From the NCBI GenBank assembly GCA_049999725.1, contig JBNGIS010016786.1:36859-86965 (forward strand): DNA of 50,107 nt. The letters are read 5' to 3'. The position numbers and the translations under genes were made by a program. This DNA is from Haplomitrium mnioides (Eukaryota; Marchantiophyta; Haplomitriopsida; Calobryales). How positions within the stretch are numbered: position 1 is the first letter of the stretch; every line of letters begins with the position of its first letter. Positions 33,013 to 44,653 of the stretch are shown here, in pieces. The notes under the pieces are model-generated. The model saw nothing but the letters and a program-made list of their open reading frames with translations. It had not been told where the DNA came from and made no database searches.

Positions 33013-36000
33013 TGTGACGCAGAGTTCAGCAAGAACATTCAAGAATAAGCCTTTCTAGATAAATTTAAGGGAAAATGGGCATGTGAAGAGCTTGTAACAG
33101 GGGAAATTTGGAGAAAATCAATCACTGAGAAGCTTTAGAAGAGGAAAAATCAGATTCAGATTTCAGATTTCAGATTAGCAAAAAGTGCTTCGAATAATTG
33201 AATACCTGAGTATGAAGTGAGATTAGGGAATAGAACCAAAGAGTGGAGTCAAAAGAAAGTCAGAAGAGCTTCAGAAGGTTTCCAATGGTCGGATCCATTT
33301 ACGATTTTGAAATCGGGAGGGCGCCGTTTGTGGTTATTATGAAAACAAGTTGTTAAACAGTTTCCAAGGGGTTTGAAGTGCTCGTTGCTTTCAAACAAGG
33401 AAATCATGCCAAGGCAAGCATGGAGAGCCTCGAGAGTCAGAGGAGGACGAGTTGCTACATGGAGATCAGAGAGGAAAAGATTATTATTCGAATCAACCGT
33501 TCCATCAGAGACCAAAAAAACTCCTGTGGAGGCCATTCCGACTGCGGAAGAGATGAACGGGAAAGAGATGAAGGGCAATGGGGAATTTGTGCCTACGGGG
33601 CCAATGAAGAGCCCCCACATTCTGGTGATTTCATATGATTTAGGAAAGGTTCTCAAGATCCGAGGGCTTTGGAACTTTGTCAGGAGGATCTGGGATCATA
33701 ATTTACGAAGTATGATCAACCAAGGGTATTTTCAGAGAGTCAAAGTTGTGGCTGGAGAGTTGGTGTTCTCCTTTCAAGGGGAATTTGTACATTACTCAGA
33801 AGAAGCGGTAAGGAAAATTTATCATCTTCTTGAGACCGATAACCCAGACGTAAGATTGAGGCAAGATGGGCATCTCGCTTATCTTTGCCCTGATCCATCT
33901 GTAACCAATGATGGCTACAAGACCCAAGAGATCACAAATCCCTTATTGCAATAATTTGTGCAAGTCTTTGGAACAATTCTATTCCAGCCTAAGCCTAGAT
34001 ATGTAACGAAGACAAATTTGTTTGTCTTATTGAATGCGTGGAGAAGGCACACCAAGGGGATGGCTCAGTTCATCTATGGTAGAATCCTCACATATTTTTG
34101 AATTAGTTGGAGAAAGAGCCCAGTGATCTGGTATGCCTCGTTTATTTTACATCATATGGAGGCAAATGGAGTGTGCACTCTTGAAGAAAGAGATCTTCTG
34201 GCAAGAGATCATAGGACGATTTCGGAGGAAATAATATGGGAGAATGGAGTCCCGAATAAACCTGGGAGGAAGCCTTTAGTTGATCCAATTCCCAGAGAGA
34301 GAGTAGAAATGAGGATTTCCAATTCCCCATATCCGAAGCCACAGAAGAGGGCCAGAATTGACTTGAAAGAAATGTGGGTGGCAAAGGCAAATCAAGCAGA
34401 AGGTGCAGGGAAGGCACCTAAGGATGTTGTAGTCTACACCTTGGTATGTCGGAAGCTAGGAGAGGGGCGAACAATTGACATGATCGATTTAGGAGCAGGT
34501 AGTGCCGATTAGGGCAAGACCTTGGAAAAAATTGACGCCCAGCAAATGGCCCAAGGGAAAGGAGATGGAGAGGGGCCAAGTTCGGATCCAAAGAGAGATT
34601 CCATGATGAGCTCAGCCACAGTACCTGAGGCTGAAGTGGGGGAGTCAGATGTGGTGCTTCTGGAAGTTAGAAATGCAAGATCGGAGGAGGCTTCACTTCA
34701 ACGAGCGAGGTTCCAGTAGAGCCGGAGGATAATATTGCAAGTGTGCAGCCATTGGAGCAAGAAGACGAAGAATCTAGCGAAGAAGAGGAAAGTCTAAAGT
34801 CAGCTTTGGAGGAGTCGTCTGAGGATCCTCTGGCAATTCAGAGAAAGGGAAAAACCATCAAACGCGAATCAGACACGGAATCGAAGAACTGGGTAAGTAC
34901 CTAAAAGCTACTAAGGCAAACGATTGAAATCAATGAGAGCCAGTTGGAAGGAGCAATCAAGGAGGAAAGGGAGACTTCCAAGATTCTTTGGAAATCCCTA
35001 GCGCAAATGCAGAAAGAGAAACAGAGGGATTTGGAGAATTTGGCCCAAGTGGAGACGTTGAAGAAGAGAGTGGCGGGATTGGAAGCTCTGTTGAAGCAGA
35101 GGGAAGAGAGTTCCGTTTTCAAGAGGAAAAATTTGTGAAGGTGGAGAAGGAGCTTCATGAAGAGAAAGAGAGGAGTCAGCAGGTCTTCGGAGAGATTGAG
35201 TCAGAAGCATGCAAGCTGATCAGCGAAATGGCAGGGATGGAGGCACATAATCCCGCTCATGAAGAGAATGAGAAGGACTGGATGCAATTGTACCAGACGC
35301 TCCAAACGTCAAAGTCTATCTAGGAGAATAGAGCCAATACTTTGCAGTTGAAGTTGGCGGAGTGGCAGAGGGAGTCCTTGGAAAGAGAGAAGAGGGAGTT
35401 TTCCAAAGACCTTTTGAAGGCAACTTGTGATACGATGAGGTTGAAGAAAATGTGGGACAAGGTACAACAAGTGTGGAATAAGACCTTGGATTGAATGGAT
35501 GTCAACATACAGAGGCTAGTCTTCGACTTGGACGAGGCGAACCAGGAGGTGGCGAATGTGCGAGAGCAACTGGCAGCATTGGAGGAGAAGAGATACTCTA
35601 AAGTAACTCGGGATTTATTCTGAGTAAATTTGTTGAAGGATATTCTAAAGCTACCTTAGGTTTGGAAGGTCTTCTTGTGTGTTCCAAAGTGTCGTTTCGG
35701 AAAGTCTGATTTTTGTATAAGTCTTCTTAGGACATTAAATTGAGGGTTGTTAGTTGTTGATTCTGAAAAGGCGAGTTGCCGATTCGAGTCGCAATTGTGT
35801 ATTTGTTTAGTAAAGAAATTCTTTGACACCAATTTTAGAATTGCATTAGTGGTGTTCTGCGTCTGACTCTGGAGCAAAGAAGAGAATTTGCATAAGCGAG
35901 AACGAGAAATCAAGCCTGTTTGGATGTGAAGGGAGGAACTTAATTTGGTTGAAACTTGGTAATCGTGTACTGTGAATTGTTGTCCGAGTGAGAGAAGGTA

Positions 36001-37080
36001 GAATCCGTTAAGACTTTTCAAGAAATTATTTTGGAATTCTTCAAGGCAATAGAATCAGTAACGTGACCCAAGAAGGGAGTTGACTGCGGTAGAGAGGTGT
36101 ATCCCGAGCAGATCGTAGGGCCTACTTGATCGTTGAGGAGAGTAGGAACCTTGTTAAATAGGCACAGGGTTTTGGGAGGAATCAGTGAGAATTAACCTTG
36201 CAGGTCGACGGATCTACGGGGTTGAGTTCCAATCAATGGACTGGGGATCACTGGGAAATTCCTATTCTTTGCGCAAGGTGTATAACCTAATTTCAAAGAC
36301 CCCAGCATAACCAGTTACGCAAGGAAGGAGAGGGAAAGGAAGAAAATAGGAGAGCCAGAGAAGCTGCTCTGTTGTTCTTGTGATTTGCAAGGGAGAAAAC
36401 GAATTGCTCGGTGGATGCGCAGCATAAATACAACACAAATTTGGTGGAAGTTAAAGTCAGAAAGGCGAACACGAAAAGGATCAGCGAGATTTGAAGTATC
36501 GGAAGGACGCGTGGTGAGTGGAGGCGAATAACAATAGTTTACTCTAGAAGAGTCAAATTTTGGATTTGGAAGAGTTTGGGACTTGAGTCTGAAGAAAGAA
36601 AATTCCGAAGTTCGAAGGAACCAGCGGAACAGCGGTCCAACTTCCAGGTGGAAAATGGCGTCGGACGATGGGGTTCTGAAGTGTACGTTTGTCGTCTAGC
36701 GAAGAAGGGTCAAGTGTGATGTTAGCTAAGTTTTCGTGGAGCGGTATAGTCAACGTATGGTTGAAGGACAAGAAAGGACGAGTCGGTCAAGCTTTCAGGT
36801 TGACTGCGGTGGCGAACGGCTGGCGGAACAAAGTCCTAAGCCGAGCTTCAGAGGTGTCTATTGGAATCAGAAGCGACACTTCGGAATGGGGTTTCTAACT
36901 TATTTTGATTTGCTAATTAATTCTGGAATCCAATTTGGAGTCTGTGGAGTCCAATTGTGAACCTCAGGTTGTCCTAATTTCTGCAAGAGTTGATTTTTCT
37001 GAGAAATAGAGCGTTTCTGTCACAAATCCTTGTCCTCCCCGAGTAAAAGAACCTGGAGAAGGATAAATCTCACATTGTCA
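33013..37080 (+). repeat. Element 2 5' LTR, carries an ORF
   Basis: Starts TGTGACGCAGAG, identical to the second LTR at 46441. Its right end is set at TTGTCA (37080) to give TG...CA, leaving about 29 bases before the primer site, which is long. The true end could be slightly further right. About 4.07 kb, with a 2.25-kb sense ORF inside. Confidence 0.85.
33406..35659 (+). pseudogene. LTR-borne ORF, copy in 5' LTR
   Basis: A broken frame of about 750 codons lying wholly inside the LTR, in the sense of the element. It begins ATG at 33406 (MPRQAWRASRVRGG, basic). A globular region follows (about 33600-34350) with RVKVVAGELVFSF, FVHYSEEAVRKIY, AYLCPDPSVTNDGY and TKTNLFVLLNAW. This arrangement recalls the putative plant transposon protein family (PF20167-like), which is my inference. 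An acidic linker follows, then a long Glu/Lys/Leu-rich coiled coil (about 34900-35600; contains QVETLKKRVAGLEALLKQRE and EKREFSKDLLKA). It ends at TAG 35657-35659. In-frame stops and frameshifts disable this copy. Nothing identifies it as envelope: no signal peptide or membrane span is visible. Confidence 0.7.
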
Positions 37081-37109
37081 AGATTCCTCGATTACTATAT
37101 AGAGATTTT

Positions 37110-37127
37110 TGGTGCCATTACCGGGGA
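37110..37127 (+). other. Primer binding site, element 2 (tRNA-Asp type)
   Basis: TGGTGCCATTACCGGGGA, preceded by ATTTT. It matches the Athila/Tat tRNA-Asp complement TGGCGCCGTTGCCGGGGA except for one C-to-T and two G-to-A changes, the pattern left by decay of methylated cytosines. Confidence 0.85.
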
Positions 37128-37207
37128 GGCAAACGAATTGGTGACATGATAGTATTTGCTTCTTAGAAGTAATTTTGAGTGATAATCCATATAAGTTTCT
37201 CTACCAT

Positions 37208-39018
37208 ATGTCTAGAGCACCTTGGGATTCTAGTACTCAACTGGGATTTCAAGAGAGATTGGAAAGACAATAGGCTAGAGAAGAAAGGCAAAGAAAAAGG
37301 GGAATCCAACGACATGCTTGAATTGAGTCAAGAAGGGCTTTAAGGTTTACAACCCCAATTATTGTAAGTGGGGAAGGAACATCGGTCCAAGAGAGAGTTT
37401 GTGATATCGAAGGCAAAGCGTTTGAGTCCAAAGAGGAAGCGGAAGAGGAGGTCAGATTCGTTGCTTCGGAGGCAGGAGATCACCTTTCGGGGGAGTTTTT
37501 GAACCTTTTGTTTGCAGTAGGATCTTTCTCAGAGTCATCCTTAGAATCCGAAGAAAGTACTCTGCCTGGTTCGTTGAGAGGGGGAGGAGGATCTCCAAGT
37601 CTAGTTGCAAGACCGGTCCAAATGGCTACTCCAATCAAGACTCGTCTAAAATATTTTTACTTTAGCGGAAACAAGGGAGGAGATTTGGTGGATTTATTCA
37701 TAGATCGGTTTCATTCAGTGTCAAAAGCTAACGGAGAAGATTAGGATGCGGATCGACTTCGGATTTTACCGGGGTTGCTGACACATCTGGCACAGAAGTG
37801 GTATGCATTCTTGGATGCAGGATCTAAGACCACCTACCCTTTGTTAAGAGTTGCTTTACTGAAGCATTTCCGAGATATAGGATATGAGTCTCGGATAATG
37901 GCTGACTTGTTACGAATCAAAAGAACGAAACGAATGTCCTTAAAAAAATATACCCATGAAGTGAAGAGATTGGCATCAAAGCTGGATCCACCACAAGGGG
38001 AGTTTATTTTGTTGGAAATGTACATCAAAGAATTAGCCCCCTCGATGCAAAGATACTGCAAGCAACAAAAGCCAGTTACTCTGCAAGATGCGATCAAAGC
38101 AGCAGAGACGCTTGAGCTCTCAAATCGGAATATTGAATCAAAGACTGGAGCTTTTACAAGGGAAGACAAGAAGTGGAAGAAGACGATGGAATTTGATAAT
38201 GAGCTTCTTACATCTTCTAAGTCAAGATTGGATACAGACGTATTGGCCCAATTGGAATCCGATTTAGAAGATGAAGGACGGACCACGAAAAATCAGAAAT
38301 CAGAGTCCCAAACCTTGAAATCTGCAGTGGCAGATTTGGGAAAGAAGTTTGCACAACTGGAAGTTTGGTTGGCAGCGCCGAAAGGAAAACGAGCATCCAC
38401 TGCAGAAAGACAAAAGGTTTATTGCACGAATTGTGCAAGGGAAGGCCATACCGCATCGGAATGCTGATTGGATTCGAACAGTATGTATTGCACTTATTGT
38501 AGAAGACCAGGGCCTATGTTGGCCACGTGCAAGAGCCTATTGAATATGATCCTGGCAAGGAATCAGAAGGAAGCCATGCCTCAAGTCCAGTATGTGCATG
38601 AGCATATGAGTTGGTGTATCTCAATCAGACTGAGCTTGTTTATTCGTTTATCGGGCCAGATGGAACCCAACAGCACTCTAATCAACCACGTGCTCTAGGA
38701 ATTCCTCGGACTGTTCTACAGCCAATGAGGTCAGCGGGACCTAGAAGATTGGTGTGCTTCAATTGTGGAGATCTGAATCACTTCACGAACTCTTGTCCAC
38801 ATCCGAAGCCACAAATTGGAAATATTCTCCTTTGTGGGAATTGCAAGGAAGGAGTACACACCCAAGCAAATTGTCCTAAACCAATGCAAGGGCCTCAACG
38901 AGCGATACGATATGTCCAAATTCCAGAAGAAGAAGACCATCTTGAAGTTGCTCAGGTGGAAGAAGAGTCTGATGATGATTATCAGGTCTATCGGGTGAAG
39001 ACTCGAAGTCAAAATTGA
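37208..39018 (+). pseudogene. Gag, element 2, with four zinc knuckles
   Basis: The frame opens at ATG 37208 (MSRAPWDSSTQLGFQERL), 80 bases after the primer site, and stays in register to 38467 through a few stops. The Gag core reads FSGNKGGDLVDLFIDRF, LTHLAQKWYAFLDAGSK and HEVKRLASKLDPPQGEF. Four successive CCHC-type knuckles follow: CTNCAREGHTASEC (38426), CTYCRRPGPMLATC (38488; His replaced by Pro), CFNCGDLNHFTNSC (38757) and CGNCKEGVHTQANC (38833). One frameshift lies between the second and third. Three of four retain all ligands. The frame ends at 39018, overlapping the start of the protease frame by four bases. One or two knuckles are usual for such Gags. Confidence 0.88.
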
Positions 39019-39930
39019 AAGAAAATGGGGGAGAAAGAGTCACCAAAAAATCCGATTGTCAAAATGTTAAAACGTCCACAATGAATAAAGATGTAACTAA
39101 TTTAGATTATGACTTGAATAACCCCAAATTGTTTGCATCTACGGATCAAGATATCTCTGAGGAAGTCCGAGCGGAATTGCAAAAGTCCTCACAAAAGAAA
39201 GTCCGATTTCGAGAGCTTGAAGCCTCTCCGTCTAAATTGGAAAATGCCAAAGTCGATGAATTGCCGCAAGGTTATGATATGGTGAAAGACATTGACATTG
39301 GTGGCCGGCAGGCACATGTCACCTTTGAGGAACTGTTACAAGCCTTCTCACAGGCGAAACAAGCAGTTAGAAGATTGGACAAAGGAAGAATGAGGAAGCC
39401 GGTTCTTCCGGTTGCCCATTCCTAGAGTGCGGAAGTCCGCGATGACAGAGGCGCTCCCGAAGTGGATGTGGAGATAGCCGAGTGCATTGTCAAGAGCATT
39501 CCAGTGGATGGAGGCTCTGGAGTGAACATAATGATCGAACAGATGATGCAGGATCTGGAGATCAGAGGATTGAAGCCAACTCGGAAGATTTTGAGAATGG
39601 CTGACCAAACGAGAGTGGATCTAACAGGGATCTTAAAGGAAATTCCAACGATAATCGACGGGGTTACCTTCAAGCTGGACTATGTTGTAATCAAGCCTAT
39701 AGTGACGAGTTCCTACCCCTTATTGTTGGGAAGTCCTTGGCTGTACAAAGCAAGAGTGGTCATGGATTGGAAGAAGAAGAAGATTATTTTTGGAAGGAGT
39801 CCACATATTACTCTGCCATTAACTAAGGAAGTTTATCAAGGGGAAACAGCGGAGGAATTCTTGGGATACACTTCGGATTTGTCATCAGAAGGTCGAGAAG
39901 AGTCCACTTGGATTGTGGGGAGATTTTAGT
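39015..39930 (+). pseudogene. Pre-protease linker and aspartic protease, element 2
   Basis: An acidic linker (39015-39425, contains SEEVRAELQKSSQKKVRFRE) is followed in the same frame, after one TAG, by the protease. The active site reads PVDGGSGVNIMIEQ with catalytic Asp, and the later hallmark is LLLGSPWLYKARVVMDW. Both motifs parallel those of element 1. The frame closes at about 39929 (TAG) before the RT linker. Loss by two stops is mild compared with other parts of the element. Confidence 0.87.
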
Positions 39931-40196
39931 GGTCTGCAGAAGAGTCAGTTGGACAAGATCAGAATTTGCTAGCGAACGAGATTTCCGAAGTGGAATGTTG
40001 GAATGTAGCGATGATTGATGACTTACCCTCATGAGCAAATAACACGGTGGATGGTCCAAGTATTGTGGTTGTTCTTTCTTAACGACCAGCAAAATTATCC
40101 GTAGCCAGAGAAGGATTTTCTAAAGAAGACCAAATTCAATTAGTAAATATTGGAACGAACTCTGATCCAAAAAGAGTAAAAGTATCAAAGGAAAGA

Positions 40197-41154
40197 GTGG
40201 GAAAAGCTTTGGAGTCTTACAAGGAGCTCCTATCGAAATTTCATGATGTATTTGCTTGGAGCTATAAAGATTTGAAAAGGGTAGCTCCAAAGACATGCCA
40301 ACATCGGATTTATTTGGAGGATAATGCAGTTCCCATCCGACAAAGGCAGTATCGCCTTAATCCGAACCTATCCTTGAAGGTAAAAGAAGAAATTGAAAAG
40401 TTGCTGGAGGCAGATTTTATATATCATGTGGAGAAGTCTCTCCCATAATTATTGTCCCAAAGAAGGAAGGGGAAGTTTGAGTTTGCGTTGATTTTTGCAA
40501 GCTCAATGCAATGACAAAGAAGGACTTCCATCCAATGCCGTTCATTGACAACATTTTGGATGCAGTCGCGGGAAAGGAATGCTATTCCTTTATGGATGGT
40601 TTCAGCGGATATAATCAAATTTTGATTCATCCTGACGATCGAGCCAAGACTACGTTTACTACAGATTGGGGGATGTATACCTACAAGGTTATGGCTTTTG
40701 GGCTGTGTAATGCACCAACAACATTTAAAAGAATGATGACACAAACGTTCTGAGAATATCTTCTGGTTTTTATGGAGGTGTTCTTAGTTGACCTCTGCGT
40801 GCATTCAACTACTCAAACTCATTTGGGATTTTTTGCGGAAATGTTTGGAGAAGTGTCGAAAATTCCAAATTTTCCTACATCCGGATAAGTGCTACTTTGG
40901 ATTGTCCGAAGGGATACTTTTGGGGCATAAAATTTCCAAGGAGGGGATTGCCACTGATCAAGCTAAAGTGACGATGATTATGGATCTTCTCGTACCAACA
41001 ACCTTGAAGGGGCTTAGAGGGTTTTTGGGATGTGTGGGTTACTATCGACAAATAATTGATGGGTATGCTTGGATTGCGGATCCTTTAACAAAACTATTGA
41101 GGAAGTACGAAGATTGGAATTGGACAAAGGAATGTCATAAATCATTTGAGAATC
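40197..41154 (+). pseudogene. Reverse transcriptase, element 2, split by S2
   Basis: Conserved blocks in order: HDVFAWSYKDLKRVAP, HRIYLEDNAVPIRQRQYRLN, EADFIYHV (40197-40448), KKDFHPMPFIDNILDAVAG and YSFMDGFSGYNQILIHPDD (40511-40630), FTTDWGMYTYKVMAFGLCNA, and MEVFLVDLC at about 40770, where the family has FLDD. The first catalytic Asp is therefore Val. A frameshift near 40832 leads into the thumb/connection: FLHPDKCYFGLSEGILLGH and GFLGCVGYYRQIIDGYAWIA (to 41130). Another frameshift and a stop lie near 40447-40480. The coding sequence is broken at FENL by S2 and resumes in the same frame at 44654. Confidence 0.92.
41150..41154. repeat. Target site duplication of S2 (left)
   Basis: GAATC, repeated exactly at 44649-44653. 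Confidence 0.92.
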
Positions 41155-44100
41155 TGTCACTCCCCTATTTCCGGTCTTAACCTTCACAGTCACCTCTTTG
41201 AAGGCAGGGGAGGACAAATTATAGGCTTTCAGGTTCTTTTCTGAGATGGCCCCTTGCTAGTTATCACTTTGAGGCTTTAAGGATTCTCTCTTTCCTTATT
41301 AGCCTTCAGTTCACCACTCACTCTCTTCAGACTTCACTCAAATCATCCATTTACAGCTCAGGTTCATATTCACCACACCCTGTCTTCCTTGTGCAATTCT
41401 TTCCGTGTATTCCAAGGACCCAAAACTTGAGGCCCTGCCACCTTATTTGTGATTGGGGCAGAAAGATGTTGTGTTCTGCACCAAGAGACAATTATAGAGG
41501 TTTGAACTTCCCCTCTCGGGTTTGTCCGAGAACTAGTACAACAGATCCTAGCTATCCTAATATGAATTAATCACGAAGCTATACACAAGATTATAAACAA
41601 AGAGCATTTCCCCCTATGATCATTTAGCTGTCATAAGGACTAGACTCCCCCTTTCGAGCTGTCTCAGAGTCTGCTCAACTGTTCTGATATATTTCATTCT
41701 AGTATGTTACTTGAACTTAAATGCAAACTGGGAATTTAACTATACTTCGATACACAAACCATTTACACTGTGCACTGTAATGAGGAACAAAGTTATTGAA
41801 GACCCTCTTGACTGATTCCACCACTGATACTTCCCTTCTCAATCTTCAACTGCCTTCCAACCTTCTCTACAACAACCACTCACGCACCCTTCTCCGGATA
41901 GTTTTTATACTTCCCTTGCAAGAAGCCCTGAATTTACTTCCTTAGGCTAGGAAGAGGATTTCTTTCACTTCCACCTCTGGAAGAACAGTCCCCTTGACTG
42001 CAGGTAACCCACTCCACTCCGAGCCTTGACGAGTCTTACTCTGCAGTGCTCAGGCACTAATGCAGCCCCCCCTCTCTTGGCTCCACTTGAATAATTACAC
42101 CAAAGCGCACTCCGAGCACTCTAAGCTGATGCACTTACACAGAGAAATGCAAAGACGACTCCAAGCTTCTCACTCGGCAGTCTCTCCTTAGTTATCGGCT
42201 GGCCAAAATCCCTTCAAGACTCACGTATTGGTCCACCTCCGCTCTGGTCCACCTGTGAGGACGAGTTCACCTGGATCGCCCGATCATCCAGAGCTCCTCA
42301 CTCTATGATTCATGGCGCCTTTCCAGTCCACCTCCGAATCCCCCTGGCCCCCTGGAACTAGTCCACCCGCTTCACGCGATCTCCTCACTAAATTCCCACT
42401 CCTACCTTACCATGTGCGATTTCCCTATTGTGAGGTCGCTCTTGCGTCCTTCGATTGTCTGTGCATCCCCCTTCTCCATCCGAGTCCCTTGAGGTATACC
42501 CCTCTCTCCCGAGATCCCGCGCCCTCAAGCGCGCTTTATTTGAAGTCGTTCATTCTATTAGGCCTCCTTAAGGAGGTGTCAACGCATGGCTCTAATGTTT
42601 GTTAATCCCGTTACCACGAAAAAGAAGCGCACGCCGCGTGTCTTGTCAGTTGGTTGAGAAGCGACAAGTACAATGATAACTCTACAAGGTGTCCGAAGAG
42701 TCTTGCGGATCGAGATTCCGCAGATTCCCACGGAGCCAAGTCCAAAAAGTTCTTCGGAACAGAGTTCCAAAGCTCCCCGCGGAAATAAGTTCACGGAATC
42801 TCAGCAAATTCCCTCACGGATCCCAAATGACCCTCTACGTGCCACGTCATCCGTAGTTCCGCCGTCCAACGCCGCCCTGCAAGGGTGTAGGTTGACCGTC
42901 GCGCTGACCCTCCCTTCCGAAGTTGACCCGCTCGTAGCCCGAGGTCCGATGAACTCTCACTTGCTGCCACGTGTCCTCTAACTTGGCTTGAAGCTTCCGG
43001 AGTCACCACGTCATCCGAAGGCGCCGTCCGACGTCGCCCCACAAGGGGGTAGGCGGACGGCCGCAGTGACCCATCCTTTGAAGTTGACCCATGGACCTCC
43101 CTCTCATTTGTCCATGTTTCTGAAACCCTCCGCGGAGTCCGTGCGATCTCCACGTCATCCGAAACCCTTCCCGGACTCCATGCGCTCACCACGTCATCCG
43201 AAGAACTCCCCTTGCCGAGTAAGAACTTGTGCCGATGTCGCCATTTCATCATCCCTTTGAGATAAGAACAATATGAGCATCCGAGGCTTCCTTCGCTACT
43301 TTGTCACCACACTCATTGTAAGAACAACAAAAGTTTCCCCCTTGTCGAACTTTCAAATGTCTCGGCCGAAACACGTCGAACTTTCCCCTTGGCCTGGCCG
43401 AATCTGCTAAGGATCATTCTTGCGGCGTTGCTTGTTCCTTCAACGGTCAGATCTATGCTAAGTCATTTTCCTGGCCGCCACCATCCGTCAATCCAGTTCT
43501 TTGATAAGTCACCTTTTCGATGCATCCCTTTCTCCCCCAACCGGATTGGCACCATGTCGCCCTTCTGACTTCCACGGATCTTCTCTGGTCGGATCAGCGC
43601 TAGGTCACCTTTTTGCTGCTCCCTCTGTGCCCCTCGGTTGGCGTTTCCACGGATCCAAGTTAGGTGGTTCCCCCACGTCGAAGGACGGATTGGAACCACC
43701 TTAACCGGTTCCCTACTGATTGGATGGTTGATAGATTGCCTTTTCGCCTCCACTCGCTCTTCTTTGGACAGTTCGGTGATTTGTCCCCCTTTCGACTCTC
43801 CTTTGCTTTTCCTCTTGTCGGATCCCCGATAAATCACCCTTCCGGCACTCTTCCGCCTTCCTTCGGTCAGAACCACTCTATGTCACCATTTTGGGTCTTC
43901 CTTGTAGCTCTCGGGTTGGACTCTTCGCAGATCCCTCTTAAGTGGGGTCCCTACATCGTAAGACGGATCAGAACCCTGTTAAGCAGGATCCCCACTTAGG
44001 AAGGTGACTTCCCACAAATCTTCGGGCTCCTTGGAGCTTCCACGTCTTCCGTAGAATCCCGTGAATCGCTCTAGAGATGCCACATTTCCGTGGAATCTCA

Positions 44101-44648
44101 CGGGGCGTTCAGGGAACTCCACGTTTCCGCTAGGATCCGCGGATTCAAGGAAAAAGGAAATTGTCGATCGGCCTCTGTCGAGCACGCTCCTTCTTGCAGG
44201 ATCGAGGCGTTTCCCTTCTCTGGCCTAGCTTGCCCTTGCGACGACCCCGACTCCTCCTTTTGTCCATGATCCTTGCTTCCCGATTTGTAGCCGCTGCAGG
44301 GCATGTCCGCGATCTTCCTCTCCTCTGATCACTTCGCCTGGAGTGGGCTTTCCTTTTTCCCTTGCTCGGCCTTGATCCCCGCATCCTCATGAGACCCACA
44401 GGTTCTCGCTGGCCTGTTTCGAATTATGAAATGGGACCCCTCCTCTGGCTGGTGATCACAGTTCTCTTCTTATCCTTCTGCCATGATCTTGTTTTTTCCT
44501 CCTTGGAATCATGTGCCCTGCTCTTTACTGGCTATTTGAGAGTAATCCGTGGCTCTTGAGAGGTCTTCACACTTGCAAAAAGCCATTGTGACAGAAATGC
44601 TTCCTATTTCTTGAATTCTGCCTTAGTGCTCCAAATCACTTGCTGACA
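41155..44648. mobile_element. Solo LTR S2 (3.5 kb)
   Basis: Starts TGTCACTCCCC and ends TTGCTGACA (5-bp inverted TGTCA/TGACA, TG...CA). It is bounded by the exact duplication GAATC and interrupts pol of element 2 within a codon-preserving site. It holds no gag or pol similarity, so a solo LTR is most likely. It is richer in GC than its host (particularly 42800-44400). It contains four copies of CCACGTCATCCG-type sequence (42842, 43006, 43150, 43189) and a second repeated block (about 43640-43700 against 43925-43985). Open frames inside lack recognisable domains. Confidence 0.9.
42841..43200 (-). promoter_or_regulatory. Repeated TGACGTGG motifs in S2
   Basis: CCACGTCATCC occurs at 42842, 43006, 43150 and 43189; on the minus strand this is GGATGACGTGG, which includes the plant hexamer TGACGTGG bound by bZIP factors. 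A G-box (CACGTG) lies near 42968. The first two copies sit in an imperfect direct repeat of about 88 bp (42841-42929 and 43005-43090). Activity is inferred, not shown. Confidence 0.5.
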
Positions 44649-44653
44649 GAATC

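Noticed and set aside
33406-35659. LTR ORF as an envelope gene
   Set aside because: No signal peptide, transmembrane span or cleavage site is visible; the C-terminal half is a soluble-looking coiled coil.
42312-44399. Many 60-150 codon frames on both strands in S2
   Set aside because: GC-rich, repeat-containing LTR sequence yields long chance frames on both strands; none shows a known domain.
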